This document shows positions 1 to 7,436 of a DNA stretch of 38,563 bases, piece by piece. Position numbers and translations under genes: made by a program. How positions within the stretch are numbered: the stretch's first letter is position 1; each line of letters starts with the position of its first letter. Source of the stretch: an uncultured bacterium (GTDB lineage: Bacteria > Armatimonadota > UBA5829); NCBI GenBank assembly GCA_938074205.1, contig CALJES010000010.1:1-38563 (forward strand). The letters are read 5' to 3'. The notes under the pieces were generated by a model, which saw only the letters and a program-made list of their open reading frames with translations, was not told the origin of the DNA and ran no database searches.

Positions 1-168
1 TTTCAGAATCTTCTCTGTCCACAGCATCTCGATCGCCCGATTGCACCCAAGCCTACCTTCATCCTCAGCGCTGTTGATCCACAACAGCCACAGCTTGTTC
101 TGAATGTAGTAGTCTCGCTCGCAGTGGAATTTCTCTCCCGGAGGTGGAGAATCAAGGGATATCCTCAA
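1..168 (-). CDS. possible partial CDS at left edge, unknown function
   Basis: A minus-strand frame is open from the left edge to at least position 168, where an in-frame TTG could be the start; no Shine-Dalgarno is visible, so the start is uncertain. The conceptual protein includes the stretch DYYIQNKLWLLWINSAEDEG and has acidic, basic and Trp residues in protein-like proportion with mostly G/C third positions. The opposite strand is also open here, up to a stop at 193-195, but its product is Pro/Leu/Val-rich and looks like an antisense shadow. The C-terminus lies outside the window. If real, the gene is divergent from the rpsF operon. I do not recognise the family. Confidence 0.3.
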   Translation of the reverse strand, partial: MRISLDSPPPGEKFHCERDYYIQNKLWLLWINSAEDEGRLGCNRAIEMLWTEKILK

Positions 169-172
169 GTAG

Positions 173-201
173 TTGCTTTTGAACTGTCGAAGTGATATAA
201 T
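173..201 (+). promoter_or_regulatory. sigma70-type promoter of the rpsF operon
   Basis: A TTGCTT -35 box (173-178) and a perfect TATAAT -10 box (196-201) are separated by 17 bases. The expected transcription start is about 208, leaving a leader of about 100 nt before rpsF. Confidence 0.75.
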
Positions 202-207
202 TGCACC

Positions 208-221
208 GCTTGACGTCAAGC
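208..221. promoter_or_regulatory. 14-bp perfect palindrome at the predicted rpsF transcription start
   Basis: GCTTGACGTCAAGC is a perfect 14-bp palindrome that begins about seven bases after the TATAAT box, on the expected transcription start. Its GACGTC core recurs at 231-236. It could be a repressor operator or a hairpin at the 5' end of the mRNA. No regulator is identified in the window. Confidence 0.45.
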
Positions 222-252
222 CGAAGGGCCGACGTCCCGATGGGAGCTATTA

Positions 253-300
253 CTCTCCGTTCCGACCGGCAGTCGGAACCGAAAAACGACCGAGGGGAGG
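253..300 (+). promoter_or_regulatory. candidate S6:S18 ribosomal leader hairpin sequestering the rpsF Shine-Dalgarno
   Basis: An inner stem of 8 bp, GTTCCGAC (259-266) with GTCGGAAC (272-279), closes a CGGCA loop. An outer stem pairs CTCTCC (253-258) with GGGGAG (294-299), which is the core of the rpsF Shine-Dalgarno. The 3' side between the stems is an unpaired 14-nt segment (280-293) containing CCG. Published S6:S18 autoregulatory leaders are described as a stem with an internal loop carrying a conserved CCG. The geometry fits that class, but the assignment is from pattern only; no covariance check was possible. Confidence 0.55.
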
Positions 301-309
301 TGTACACAC

Positions 310-849
310 ATTAATACGCGCACGTACGAGACTTTCTACATTGTAGACCCCAACCTTAGCGACCAACAGGTCGAGGAGATCATCTCCAAATACTCTGCAA
401 TCATCAGCGAGCAAGGGGGCAAGGTAACCGCCGCCGGCAAGTGGGATAAGCGTCGACTTGCTTACGAGATCAAACACTACCGCGAAGGCATCTACATCCT
501 GATGTTTTTCGAGGGGACTCCTGCTGTTGCCAGAGAGCTCAACCGTGTTATGCGGATCAGCGATGACATAATTCGACACGCGATTTATCGGGTTGAGCCG
601 AAACACGTTGACACTACCCGTATTGAGAAACCCTCTGAGCCGCCACTGGAGGAGCTTACGCCTGAAGATATGGAAGCAGAGCAAGCAGAAGCGTTTGAGG
701 AGGAAACTGCAGTCGAACAGATAGACGAATTGCAAGAGGACAGTGAAGCTGCATCCGAAGAAGAAACAACGGAGTCTGCTGAGGTGACCGAGCCGATTTC
801 TGAAGAGGTCGTTGAAGCAGCAAAGGAAACCATCGAAAAAGAAAGCTAA
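310..849 (+). CDS. rpsF: 30S ribosomal protein bS6, apparent AUU start
   Basis: This is ribosomal protein bS6, which binds 16S rRNA together with bS18 in the small-subunit platform. Conserved features are RTYETFYIVDPNL near the N-terminus, GKWDKRRLAYEIKHYREGIY in the middle and ISDDIIRHAIYR near residue 85. The frame contains no ATG, GTG or TTG between the in-frame stop at 211-213 and the ATG at 502, and starting at 502 would delete about 64 conserved residues. The family N-terminus falls on an ATT codon at 310, nine bases after a strong GGGGAGG (294-300), so AUU is the likely initiator. The last ~75 residues form a Glu-rich acidic tail beyond the core fold. It is first in an operon with ssb and rpsR. 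A sequencing error changing ATG to ATT is the main alternative. Confidence 0.93.
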   Translation: MNTRTYETFYIVDPNLSDQQVEEIISKYSAIISEQGGKVTAAGKWDKRRLAYEIKHYREGIYILMFFEGTPAVARELNRVMRISDDIIRHAIYRVEPKHVDTTRIEKPSEPPLEELTPEDMEAEQAEAFEEETAVEQIDELQEDSEAASEEETTESAEVTEPISEEVVEAAKETIEKES

Positions 850-918
850 GATCCCGGCACTCAGCTTTGACTTGACAAGTCGGCGCAGCTTTAAAATGTC
901 CGGGGAGGGACTCATTAA

Positions 919-1350
919 ATGAATGTGGTTGTGCTCATTGGAAGGTTGGTGGCAGACCCGGAGTTGAAATATACACCATCGGGGATCGCAGTATGCAGTT
1001 TCCGCATCGCTGTTGACAGGCGCACGCGGTCTGAAACGAACGAACAGCAGACCGATTTCATAGACATAGTCGCGTGGCGACAGCAGGCGGAACTCGTCGC
1101 AAACTACTTGGGCAAAGGAAGACTTGTAGGGGTCCATGGCAGACTGCAGATCCGGTCTTGGGTACAGGCTGACGGTCAGAGAAGATCAAAGGCAGAAATA
1201 GTGGCAGATCAGATACAATTTCTCGACAGACCAAAAGACGTTCAAGCCGAACAGCCCGTATCAGTCAGTGCGCCGGAGGATTTCGCTGTCGAGCCTATAG
1301 ACGAAATCGCAGAAGCTGATATGGACTACGATCCGTTCGCAGAGGAATAA
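919..1350 (+). CDS. ssb: single-stranded DNA-binding protein
   Basis: The 143-residue protein coats single-stranded DNA during replication, recombination and repair. It starts with MNVVVLIGRLVADPELKYTP and continues through FRIAVDR, DFIDIVAW and a GRLVGVHGRLQIRSW strand, the standard SSB OB-fold (residues 1-105). The start follows a GGGGAGGGA Shine-Dalgarno about ten bases upstream. The linker is short and acidic. The C-terminal tip, which in most bacteria ends DDDIPF and recruits partner proteins, reads MDYDPFAEE here, so the Pro-Phe pair is followed by three more residues. It sits between rpsF and rpsR, a common bacterial arrangement. Confidence 0.96.
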   Translation: MNVVVLIGRLVADPELKYTPSGIAVCSFRIAVDRRTRSETNEQQTDFIDIVAWRQQAELVANYLGKGRLVGVHGRLQIRSWVQADGQRRSKAEIVADQIQFLDRPKDVQAEQPVSVSAPEDFAVEPIDEIAEADMDYDPFAEE

Positions 1351-1409
1351 TACGCTGAACAATGACTGCAGATTGTTAACAACGCTAATATGAGTAATGG
1401 GGTGTAATA

Positions 1410-1685
1410 ATGACGGCATCAAAGAAATCCGCCGACTCTTCTAAGGATAAACAGGCAGCAGCAAAATACTACAGAAGGGTTCGACGCAAAGTCTGTGCGT
1501 TCTGCGTAGAAAAAATCGATTACATCGACTACAAGAACGTCAGTAGACTGCGAAGATTCATCACCGACCGTGGCAAAATTATACCGCGCAGACAAACTGG
1601 AACGTGCACCTTGCACCAGCGAGAGCTCGCGCGGGCAATCAAGAGAGCCAGGGAGATGGCGCTACTTCCGTTTGTAGCTGAATAA
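1410..1685 (+). CDS. rpsR: 30S ribosomal protein bS18
   Basis: The 91-residue product is bS18, the partner of bS6 on the 30S platform. Diagnostic segments are [17 protein letters not shown] (residues ~29-45), [20 protein letters not shown] and [20 protein letters not shown]. The N-terminal ~24 residues form a Lys/Ser-rich extension, as in many bacteria. A GGGGTG precedes the ATG. It follows ssb by 59 bases and is followed 28 bases later by the SIS-family gene, so all four are probably co-transcribed. If the rpsF leader hairpin is a true S6:S18 site, this protein takes part in feedback control of its own operon. Confidence 0.96.
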   Translation: MTASKKSADSSKDKQAAAKYYRRVRRKVCAFCVEKIDYIDYKNVSRLRRFITDRGKIIPRRQTGTCTLHQRELARAIKRAREMALLPFVAE

Positions 1686-1713
1686 CGCGCTACGAAACAG
1701 TGGGGGCAACAGG

Positions 1714-2859
1714 ATGACGACAGGTGAGCCTACGCCGACCCTAGACGACCTTGGAAGAGTTCAATCGCTGGACAGTCGAAACGTGTTTCGGCTACTACAC
1801 GAGATACCGGAACACTGTGAGACTGCTCTGGCAATAGGTCGAAACTTTCCAGTCGAACGTCTTGCACTAAAGCCCAACGTGCTGTTGTTTGTTGGTGTTG
1901 GGGACTCAGGCTTTGCAGCAGACGTTGCAGCAGAGCTGCTGGTTGACGACGTGGAAGTTCCAGTGGTTACGGTGCACTCTGCCACTATGCCAGCCTGTGT
2001 CAACGAACAATCTGTAGTCTTCATCATAGACTACTTTGGCAATACTCCTACGGTACTTCGCGCCTTCAAAGCCGCCCAAGAATGCGGCGCAAATGTCATA
2101 TGTGTCACCAGCGGTGGTAAGCTGCGCGAACGTGCCGCCGGCTATGCCCGAGTGTTAAGCATCCCAGCCGGTCAGCCATCGAGGTTTGGATTGGTTTATA
2201 TGGCATTGGCACCTGTTGCGGCTGTTCAGGCAACCGGGCTAACAACAACGGTAGAGCAAAAAGTGTCAGCAGCGATATTGCTTGCAAAAAACGCGCGCGA
2301 ATTCTTGCGGTTTGAAGCCCCGACTACCAGAAACCAAGCTAAACAAGTCGCTGAGATGCTGTTTGGTAAGATCCCAGTAGTTATAGGAGGCTCCGACTAT
2401 CGGGCGCTCGTAAGCAGGCGATGGGTGAACCAAATAGCTGCAAACGCGAAACAATTCGCGTTGAGCTGCACCCTAAATGATCTTGCAGATGGACAAGTAT
2501 GTGCGTGGGAACAGCTGGGGTCCTCAAGTTGCGAACCCGGTTTTGTCTATCTTGTAGACGAGCTCGACTGGACAACAGAGAACGAAATCATCCGTCAAGC
2601 AAGCTCTGAAGCGCTGTCCAGTTTTATGCATATCGATCTGCAAATGAAAGGCGCCAATAAGATTGAGAAACTGTTCTACGGGCTGTACCTTGGCGATTAC
2701 GTAAGCTACTATCTTGCTTTAATGCGCGAGGTGGATCCCTATAAGACTGACGGCGCGCGCTTTATTGCAAGTCGGATTGCACGGCGGGAAACCCCAACTT
2801 ATACGGAAACTGTTTCAACTACGGAAACAACAGCAAGTGAAGAAACGCAGGCTGTGTAA
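1714..2859 (+). CDS. SIS-domain protein, degenerate bifunctional PGI/PMI-like
   Basis: This 381-residue protein resembles the SIS-fold bifunctional phosphoglucose/phosphomannose isomerases. Recognisable landmarks are GVGDSGFAAD (~62-71; family form GMGGSGIGGD), DYFGNTPT (~111-118; family SYSGNTEE), NQAKQVAEMLFGKIPVV and a C-terminal LGDYVSYYLALMREVDP. Several catalytic positions look altered. The segment that normally reads about PELNHNE, with the catalytic His, is TLNDLADGQVCAW here, and the Ser of SYSGNT is replaced by Asp. It may bind a phosphosugar without isomerising it, or catalyse something different. It follows rpsR by 28 bases with a purine-rich Shine-Dalgarno, where rplI or other housekeeping genes are often found. 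Confidence 0.75.
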   Translation: MTTGEPTPTLDDLGRVQSLDSRNVFRLLHEIPEHCETALAIGRNFPVERLALKPNVLLFVGVGDSGFAADVAAELLVDDVEVPVVTVHSATMPACVNEQSVVFIIDYFGNTPTVLRAFKAAQECGANVICVTSGGKLRERAAGYARVLSIPAGQPSRFGLVYMALAPVAAVQATGLTTTVEQKVSAAILLAKNAREFLRFEAPTTRNQAKQVAEMLFGKIPVVIGGSDYRALVSRRWVNQIAANAKQFALSCTLNDLADGQVCAWEQLGSSSCEPGFVYLVDELDWTTENEIIRQASSEALSSFMHIDLQMKGANKIEKLFYGLYLGDYVSYYLALMREVDPYKTDGARFIASRIARRETPTYTETVSTTETTASEETQAV

Positions 2860-3010
2860 GTTCCGCATCGCCGTCTGACCCGGACAGAGTGACCACCTTA
2901 AATAGTTGTGAGCATCACATAAATCGCTAGCTGCTGCCACAAGCGCCAAAATAATCTCGTCCATAAGAACCTAACGACCGTAGTACCATTCAGATTCGTC
3001 TTTGATAGGA

Positions 3011-4036
3011 CTAGAGATAAACCGGCCTGCCAGTCCTTGCAGATTCATAGACAGCTAGTATGATCTCTACCGCCTTCCTAGCTTCTTCACCCGTTACCAT
3101 CGGCTCGCGGTCTTCCCTGATGGCATAACATAGGTCACGAATCTGAATGCGGTGCCCCTCAGTCGCGATTGACTTCGGATCACTTTCCGACGAGCCAATC
3201 TGGACTTTTTGCTCCATTGACGGCTCTTCTTCCCCAGGAACAGCCCATTTCACTATTCGTTCGCCCTCTGTAAGAATGCTGCCCAGTTCGCCGTGGAACT
3301 CCAATCTGTGAGGCATTCCTGGGGTTACTGAAGTGGTGCCTTGAAGAACACCGAAAGCTCCGCTTTTCCACTTGATAACTGCGCACGCTGTATCTTCCAC
3401 TTCTATCCTACGTACCAAGTGATCAGCTAACGCATAGACACTTTCGACAGGACCCATTATCCACCTCAGAATGTCCACCATGTGAACACCCTGGTTCATT
3501 AGAGCGCCGCCGCCGTCGAGTTCCCACGTGCCACGCCACTCACCGCTGTCATAATACTCTTGGGAACGGTAGTACTTGAGATACGCATCGCCTAGGACCA
3601 TTTTGCCCAATTTGCCTGCTTCAATGGTCTCTTTGATCTTGTGCCAAACTGGTGAAGTGCGCCGCTGGAAGATCACCCCCAGTTTAACACCGGCTTCCCT
3701 GCAAGCCTGAATCGTCGCATCGATTTTGGGCAGGGTGATCTCGATAGGCTTCTCGCACATTATGTGTTTGCCAGCATGGGCAGCGTCTATCGCGATGGGA
3801 CCATGCAGCCCACTCGGCGTGCAAATGCAAACCGCATCTATGTCCGGATCTGCTAAAAGCTCTTTGTGGTTTGTGTATACCCTAGGCACGCCAAATTCTT
3901 CAGCGAGTTTCTCAGCGCGCTCGCGTATGATGTCGCAGCATGCCAGAAGTTCGGCTTCCTCAATGTCTACAATCGACCGCGCATGCCACGGCGCGATTAC
4001 ACCACAACCGATAATACCGAATCTGACCTTGTCCAA
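3011..4036 (-). CDS. Gfo/Idh/MocA family NAD(P)-dependent oxidoreductase
   Basis: The 341-residue protein belongs to the Gfo/Idh/MocA dehydrogenases, which oxidise or reduce sugars, inositols and related polyols. The Rossmann motif is GIIGCGVIAPWH at residues 7-18, the cofactor and catalytic motif is CEKPIE (94-99), and the second domain carries GGGALMNQGVHMVDILRW with His185 and Asp188. The start is TTG, with AGGAGG 11 bases upstream and no better in-frame ATG. The substrate cannot be read from sequence. It appears to be a single-gene unit, with the terminator of the next minus-strand gene upstream. Confidence 0.9.
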   Translation of the reverse strand: MDKVRFGIIGCGVIAPWHARSIVDIEEAELLACCDIIRERAEKLAEEFGVPRVYTNHKELLADPDIDAVCICTPSGLHGPIAIDAAHAGKHIMCEKPIEITLPKIDATIQACREAGVKLGVIFQRRTSPVWHKIKETIEAGKLGKMVLGDAYLKYYRSQEYYDSGEWRGTWELDGGGALMNQGVHMVDILRWIMGPVESVYALADHLVRRIEVEDTACAVIKWKSGAFGVLQGTTSVTPGMPHRLEFHGELGSILTEGERIVKWAVPGEEEPSMEQKVQIGSSESDPKSIATEGHRIQIRDLCYAIREDREPMVTGEEARKAVEIILAVYESARTGRPVYL

Positions 4037-4186
4037 GTCGCCGAAGTCCTCCTTGAGATTGTGCCTCGTTAACGGAGCAGACCCAGGCTCCGTCTTTGTA
4101 GTTCTGTTTCACTCATGAGTTAGCCGATCGCGACGAGGTTCCTGCCGATGGTAAAGAAACACGGTGGAATACCGTACTCTATCGGA

Positions 4187-4245
4187 TAAAAAATTTGCGG
4201 GCTCTCTTTCGGAGCGTTTGGTCCGCGCTGCGAAACAGAGCCCGC
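4187..4245 (-). terminator. Rho-independent terminator of the 64-residue gene
   Basis: GCGGGCTCT (4197-4205) pairs with AGAGCCCGC (4237-4245). The stem extends inward through TTTCG/CGAAA after one C-C mismatch. On the minus strand the stem is followed by AAATTTTTTATCC, giving a six-T run. It lies about 30 bases after the stop of the upstream minus-strand gene. Confidence 0.85.
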
Positions 4246-4274
4246 CTGGCTGGGAGGTCCGAAAGGAGATGGAC

Positions 4275-4469
4275 CTATTCGAGAACGCTTATACCGGTCA
4301 CGCGGTCTAAGTAGATATCCTCAACATCACCGATCAAGTAAGCACCATAGAGCGGCACATACGTAACATCCTCTACACGGAGGTTCCTGGTCACTTCACC
4401 GCCGTGCCGATCGACATAAGTAACCTTGCAGCGTTTGCCCAAATATTGCTTGGCTTCCGGTATTTTCAT
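4275..4469 (-). CDS. small conserved-looking protein, possible SH3-like beta fold
   Basis: The 64-residue protein starts at an ATG preceded by GGGAGG at about ten bases, a convincing ribosome binding site, and ends just before a strong terminator. This supports a real gene. The sequence alternates hydrophobic and polar residues (CKVTYVDRHGGEVTRNLRVE, then VTYVPLYGAYLIGDVEDI), which suggests a small all-beta barrel such as an SH3-like or KOW-like fold. No signal peptide, membrane segment or cysteine cluster is present. It is divergent from the methyltransferase gene. I do not recognise a named family and assign no function. Confidence 0.7.
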   Translation of the reverse strand: MKIPEAKQYLGKRCKVTYVDRHGGEVTRNLRVEDVTYVPLYGAYLIGDVEDIYLDRVTGISVLE

Positions 4470-4680
4470 AGGCGACGACCTCCCTTTCTCCTTGGCGGCG
4501 ATACCTGGATGCTGCAGTCGCGTATATCAAGACAGCCGATGGGACAAACCCAGGGACAAATTCGCTTCCACTTACCATATGCCGCCTCTCAAAGCAGTGC
4601 CGCGCTGTGTGGAATACCTGTTTGTCAGCCTGCTGCGAAGGAAGAGTTTTTGCGGGCCGATAAGCGTAAAAACTGAGAGA

Positions 4681-6927
4681 ATGGCTGAACAAACAAAACA
4701 ATTAACAGAGGATAGAAGCCGACTGGACTGGCTAGTACGGCACTGCAGAGAAATTATTCGTGACGCATGCGCAAGCTCGTCAATGGAAGATGTGCGCCAC
4801 TTGGTACGCGGGTTGTTCCGTGCGCTAGCGGTGCTGATAGCCGAGGCAAAGATGCCTCTTGAAAGTAGATATTATCACAGCATTGTTGATGCGGCTGATT
4901 TGATCCGTATCGCTGGTGCCGGTGGACATGCCGATATCGCCGACAAATTTGATGACTCGTGCGCCGCTGCTGCACGCGCCACAGGTGTAGACCTGCTAGA
5001 TCCGAGCTCCGACCCTACGGACCCCAATATCATCCATTCGATCGCTCGCGCACTGCTTATCCCCGGCGAGGCACCATTGCATCGCATCTTCTTCCAAACC
5101 ATGCCTCTACACTGGATAGGGTGCTTGTACGAATCTTTGGTTGACTGCTATGCAGCTCCATCTAAAGCTAAGAAGCCCAAATACCCTGCCACGCGCAGGA
5201 AACGCGGGTTATACTTTACTCCACAGCCTCTTGTCGATTATGTCGTGCAAAAAGTAATGAAACTACTATCAGTTGACCGGCAGACATACGATATAGCAGA
5301 TCTAAGAATTCTTGATCCCGCTATGGGATGCGGCGCTTTTCTAATCCATGTGGTAGAGCTTCTTGGCAAACCAGCAAATGGCGACCGGCAAACCATTGCG
5401 CAGAACTGTGTGTACGGCGTGGATATCGATCCAGATGCCGTTGATATTGCCAGGTTTGCCATGTGGGCTGCCGCTGGATTTCCTGAGAACACCTCAGATT
5501 CCCTAAAAAGTCACCTAATATGCGGAGATGCCCTGAGAGGCGAGATTCCGGTTCCAGAACTAACGAGCAGGGATCGCTGTGAGGAACCTCGTTTTGACGC
5601 GGTTGTAGGAAATCCGCCCTACATTGCTTCGAAGAACGGTATCGATGCAAGCGTGAGGCGTACACGCGTAAGAGGCCAGGTTGATACTTATCTGCTCTTT
5701 CTTTCGATGGTCTTCCACCGACAGCTAGTAAGGCAAGATGGCGTTCTATCTATGGTGCTACCGGACCCAATCCTCGTCCGAACTAATGCGGAGGAGGTAA
5801 GGCGAATCCTGGCAACTGAGTGGTGCATAGAGTCGATCGTTCATATTCTGGGTGCATTTCGCGACGCAGGTGTGGCAAATGCCGTAGTTACCGCACGGAA
5901 TGCGCCTACCACACAACCGAATTTCACGGTCTCGAGGATCGAAAAGCTGTCCCAAAGACGAGAATTCGCAAAAGATCCGCTGAGAACCGCTGAGGATCTT
6001 GCAAGAAAGGTCTCACGCGCCGTAGTTACCGCTCAGCGGCGGTGCGAATTCCTATACCTTCTCGAAGAAGAGCCGTTTGTAGATATAATTAGGCGAATTC
6101 ACGGGCCGTCACTAGCACTTTCCGAATATCGAGAGCCTTTCGTACCACTTGCTAAACTTAACGTGCGCGCCATATACAGAGGCGAGGAAATAGGCAAGTC
6201 AGCAATCGTATCGCGAGAAGGTGACATGCCTATACTTAGGGGCGGGCAGAGTGTGCGACCCTACGAGATACTGTGGGAAGGTTTTCGGGTTAATTCTGAT
6301 CAGGTTCGTAAACCGCTAAACCGATATAGACGCACGAAAATCCTGATTCAGAAGAGTGCTGGGAGGATCGTAGCGGCTCTCGACGAGGTATGCGGCAGGC
6401 ATCCGGGATACGTATTTCCGCAATCCGTTTACGCAATCGAACTGGAGCCCAGCGGAATAAACCATTTATATTTGTTGTGCTTGCTGAACTCAAAAGTGAT
6501 GGGCGAATATCTTAAGCGCACTGCAACCGGTTACAAGCTAGTGCAGCCCCAGATAGAAATCGAGGATATCCGCGCCTTGCCGATTCGAAGGATCGCGTTT
6601 ACAACCCCACCTCGCAAGCGCAGGAATGAAGTTTCTCGCGCTATATCGATCTTCGCCGACGAGTGTCTTCGTGCTGACGAAGAACGGCATTTCCCAAAAC
6701 TGTGCGATCTTGTGCGTTCGTGCTTGCTGTCGAACCCCGAAAGGTCGGACGTTGTCCACGATCTGCTTGCCTATCTCGGAAGATTAGCAGTAGACTTGTC
6801 TCGAAAGCATCGCGCGTCACCTGTTCCCGGTTCAATGGAGCGAATAGAATGCGTGCGCGCTGCGATAGACTCAGTTGTTCAAGAACTGTACAGGTGTGAA
6901 CCGGCGCAGTCCGCTTTTGCCGTATGA
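4681..6927 (+). CDS. N6-adenine DNA methyltransferase, Eco57I/TaqI-like
   Basis: This 748-residue protein transfers a methyl group from S-adenosylmethionine to adenine in DNA. RGLYFTPQPLVDYVV (~174-188) precedes SAM motif I, ILDPAMGCGAFLIHVVEL (~210-227; the usual form is DPACGSG). The acidic motif II is GVDIDPDAVDIARFAMW (~246), and the catalytic motif is NPPY at 311-314. A C-terminal LLNSKVMGEYLKRTATGYKL resembles TaqI-like target-recognition domains. The helical N-terminus (1-170) shows no obvious PD-(D/E)xK nuclease, and no separate endonuclease gene is nearby. The frame is open back to 4426, but that part overlaps the divergent gene, so ATG 4681 is preferred although its Shine-Dalgarno is weak. 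The stop overlaps the next start as ATGA. Confidence 0.88.
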   Translation: MAEQTKQLTEDRSRLDWLVRHCREIIRDACASSSMEDVRHLVRGLFRALAVLIAEAKMPLESRYYHSIVDAADLIRIAGAGGHADIADKFDDSCAAAARATGVDLLDPSSDPTDPNIIHSIARALLIPGEAPLHRIFFQTMPLHWIGCLYESLVDCYAAPSKAKKPKYPATRRKRGLYFTPQPLVDYVVQKVMKLLSVDRQTYDIADLRILDPAMGCGAFLIHVVELLGKPANGDRQTIAQNCVYGVDIDPDAVDIARFAMWAAAGFPENTSDSLKSHLICGDALRGEIPVPELTSRDRCEEPRFDAVVGNPPYIASKNGIDASVRRTRVRGQVDTYLLFLSMVFHRQLVRQDGVLSMVLPDPILVRTNAEEVRRILATEWCIESIVHILGAFRDAGVANAVVTARNAPTTQPNFTVSRIEKLSQRREFAKDPLRTAEDLARKVSRAVVTAQRRCEFLYLLEEEPFVDIIRRIHGPSLALSEYREPFVPLAKLNVRAIYRGEEIGKSAIVSREGDMPILRGGQSVRPYEILWEGFRVNSDQVRKPLNRYRRTKILIQKSAGRIVAALDEVCGRHPGYVFPQSVYAIELEPSGINHLYLLCLLNSKVMGEYLKRTATGYKLVQPQIEIEDIRALPIRRIAFTTPPRKRRNEVSRAISIFADECLRADEERHFPKLCDLVRSCLLSNPERSDVVHDLLAYLGRLAVDLSRKHRASPVPGSMERIECVRAAIDSVVQELYRCEPAQSAFAV

Positions 6928-7436
6928 GACTGATCGACCTAACACATTCTATCAACAGTCGGTCAAAACCGGAGAGAGTGGCTCCCGTGATTGTTCGCTC
7001 AGCGCAGCCGGTACATCTAATACCGCTGGATCGACTTGTAACTCTGGCAACAGTAATCGATGTGCGCGACTCTCTTGATAAAGGCGTCGTCTCCCGAAAG
7101 ACCCTGGTACGCATAGGAGTCAGCGGTATCGGTGGGTGTATTTTGCGCTCAGATTGGTGCGACAAGGTAATCGCTGGCCATCGTGAGAATGCACCGTCGC
7201 TGGGAGTCGACGCGGCTTCATACCTGCTTGAAAATGAAGTGACCATTGTGGCTGCAGATTTTCCCATCACGACGGCTGCCTCAGATCTATTGCTGCACAA
7301 CAATTGCGTCTTGGTTCATTGCCTGAGCGGAATTTCTTGCATCAGTCGCCAGATTGTGCGTCTGATTGCCCTTCCGCTGAAACTCGAAGACACATACAGT
7401 GCCGAGGCACGAGTCATAGCAATCGAGGAGGAATGA
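6924..7436 (+). CDS. truncated cyclase/kynurenine formamidase-like protein lacking the metal-binding motif
   Basis: The 170-residue product opens with MRLIDLTHSI, the hallmark of the cyclase (KynB-like) family. It ends with the family-like LGVDAASYLLENEVTIVAAD and a Pro-Leu-Lys...Ala-Arg-Val-Ile-Ala-Ile tail. Characterised members are about 200-220 residues and carry HxGTHxDxPxH, which holds the metal. Here the sequence passes from SINSRSKPERVAPVIVRSAQ straight to PVHLIPLDRLVTL, so that motif is missing. The protein is probably not a standard formamidase and may be structural or differently catalytic. ATGA overlap with the methyltransferase stop and a stop abutting the next ATG indicate translational coupling on both sides. 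Confidence 0.7.
   Translation: MRLIDLTHSINSRSKPERVAPVIVRSAQPVHLIPLDRLVTLATVIDVRDSLDKGVVSRKTLVRIGVSGIGGCILRSDWCDKVIAGHRENAPSLGVDAASYLLENEVTIVAADFPITTAASDLLLHNNCVLVHCLSGISCISRQIVRLIALPLKLEDTYSAEARVIAIEEE

Noticed and set aside
863-897. TTGACT/TTGACA and TAAAAT upstream of ssb
   Set aside because: The two possible spacers are 14 and 19 bases, neither good. ssb is more simply explained as part of the rpsF transcript.
250-1137. 295-residue minus-strand open frame across rpsF and ssb
   Set aside because: It is antisense to two well-recognised genes, and the product is Phe/Leu/Arg/Cys-rich with no domain.
4426-4680. Longer N-terminus for the methyltransferase (start at 4426)
   Set aside because: It would overlap the well-supported divergent 64-residue gene and its ribosome binding site. 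The added residues show no family similarity.
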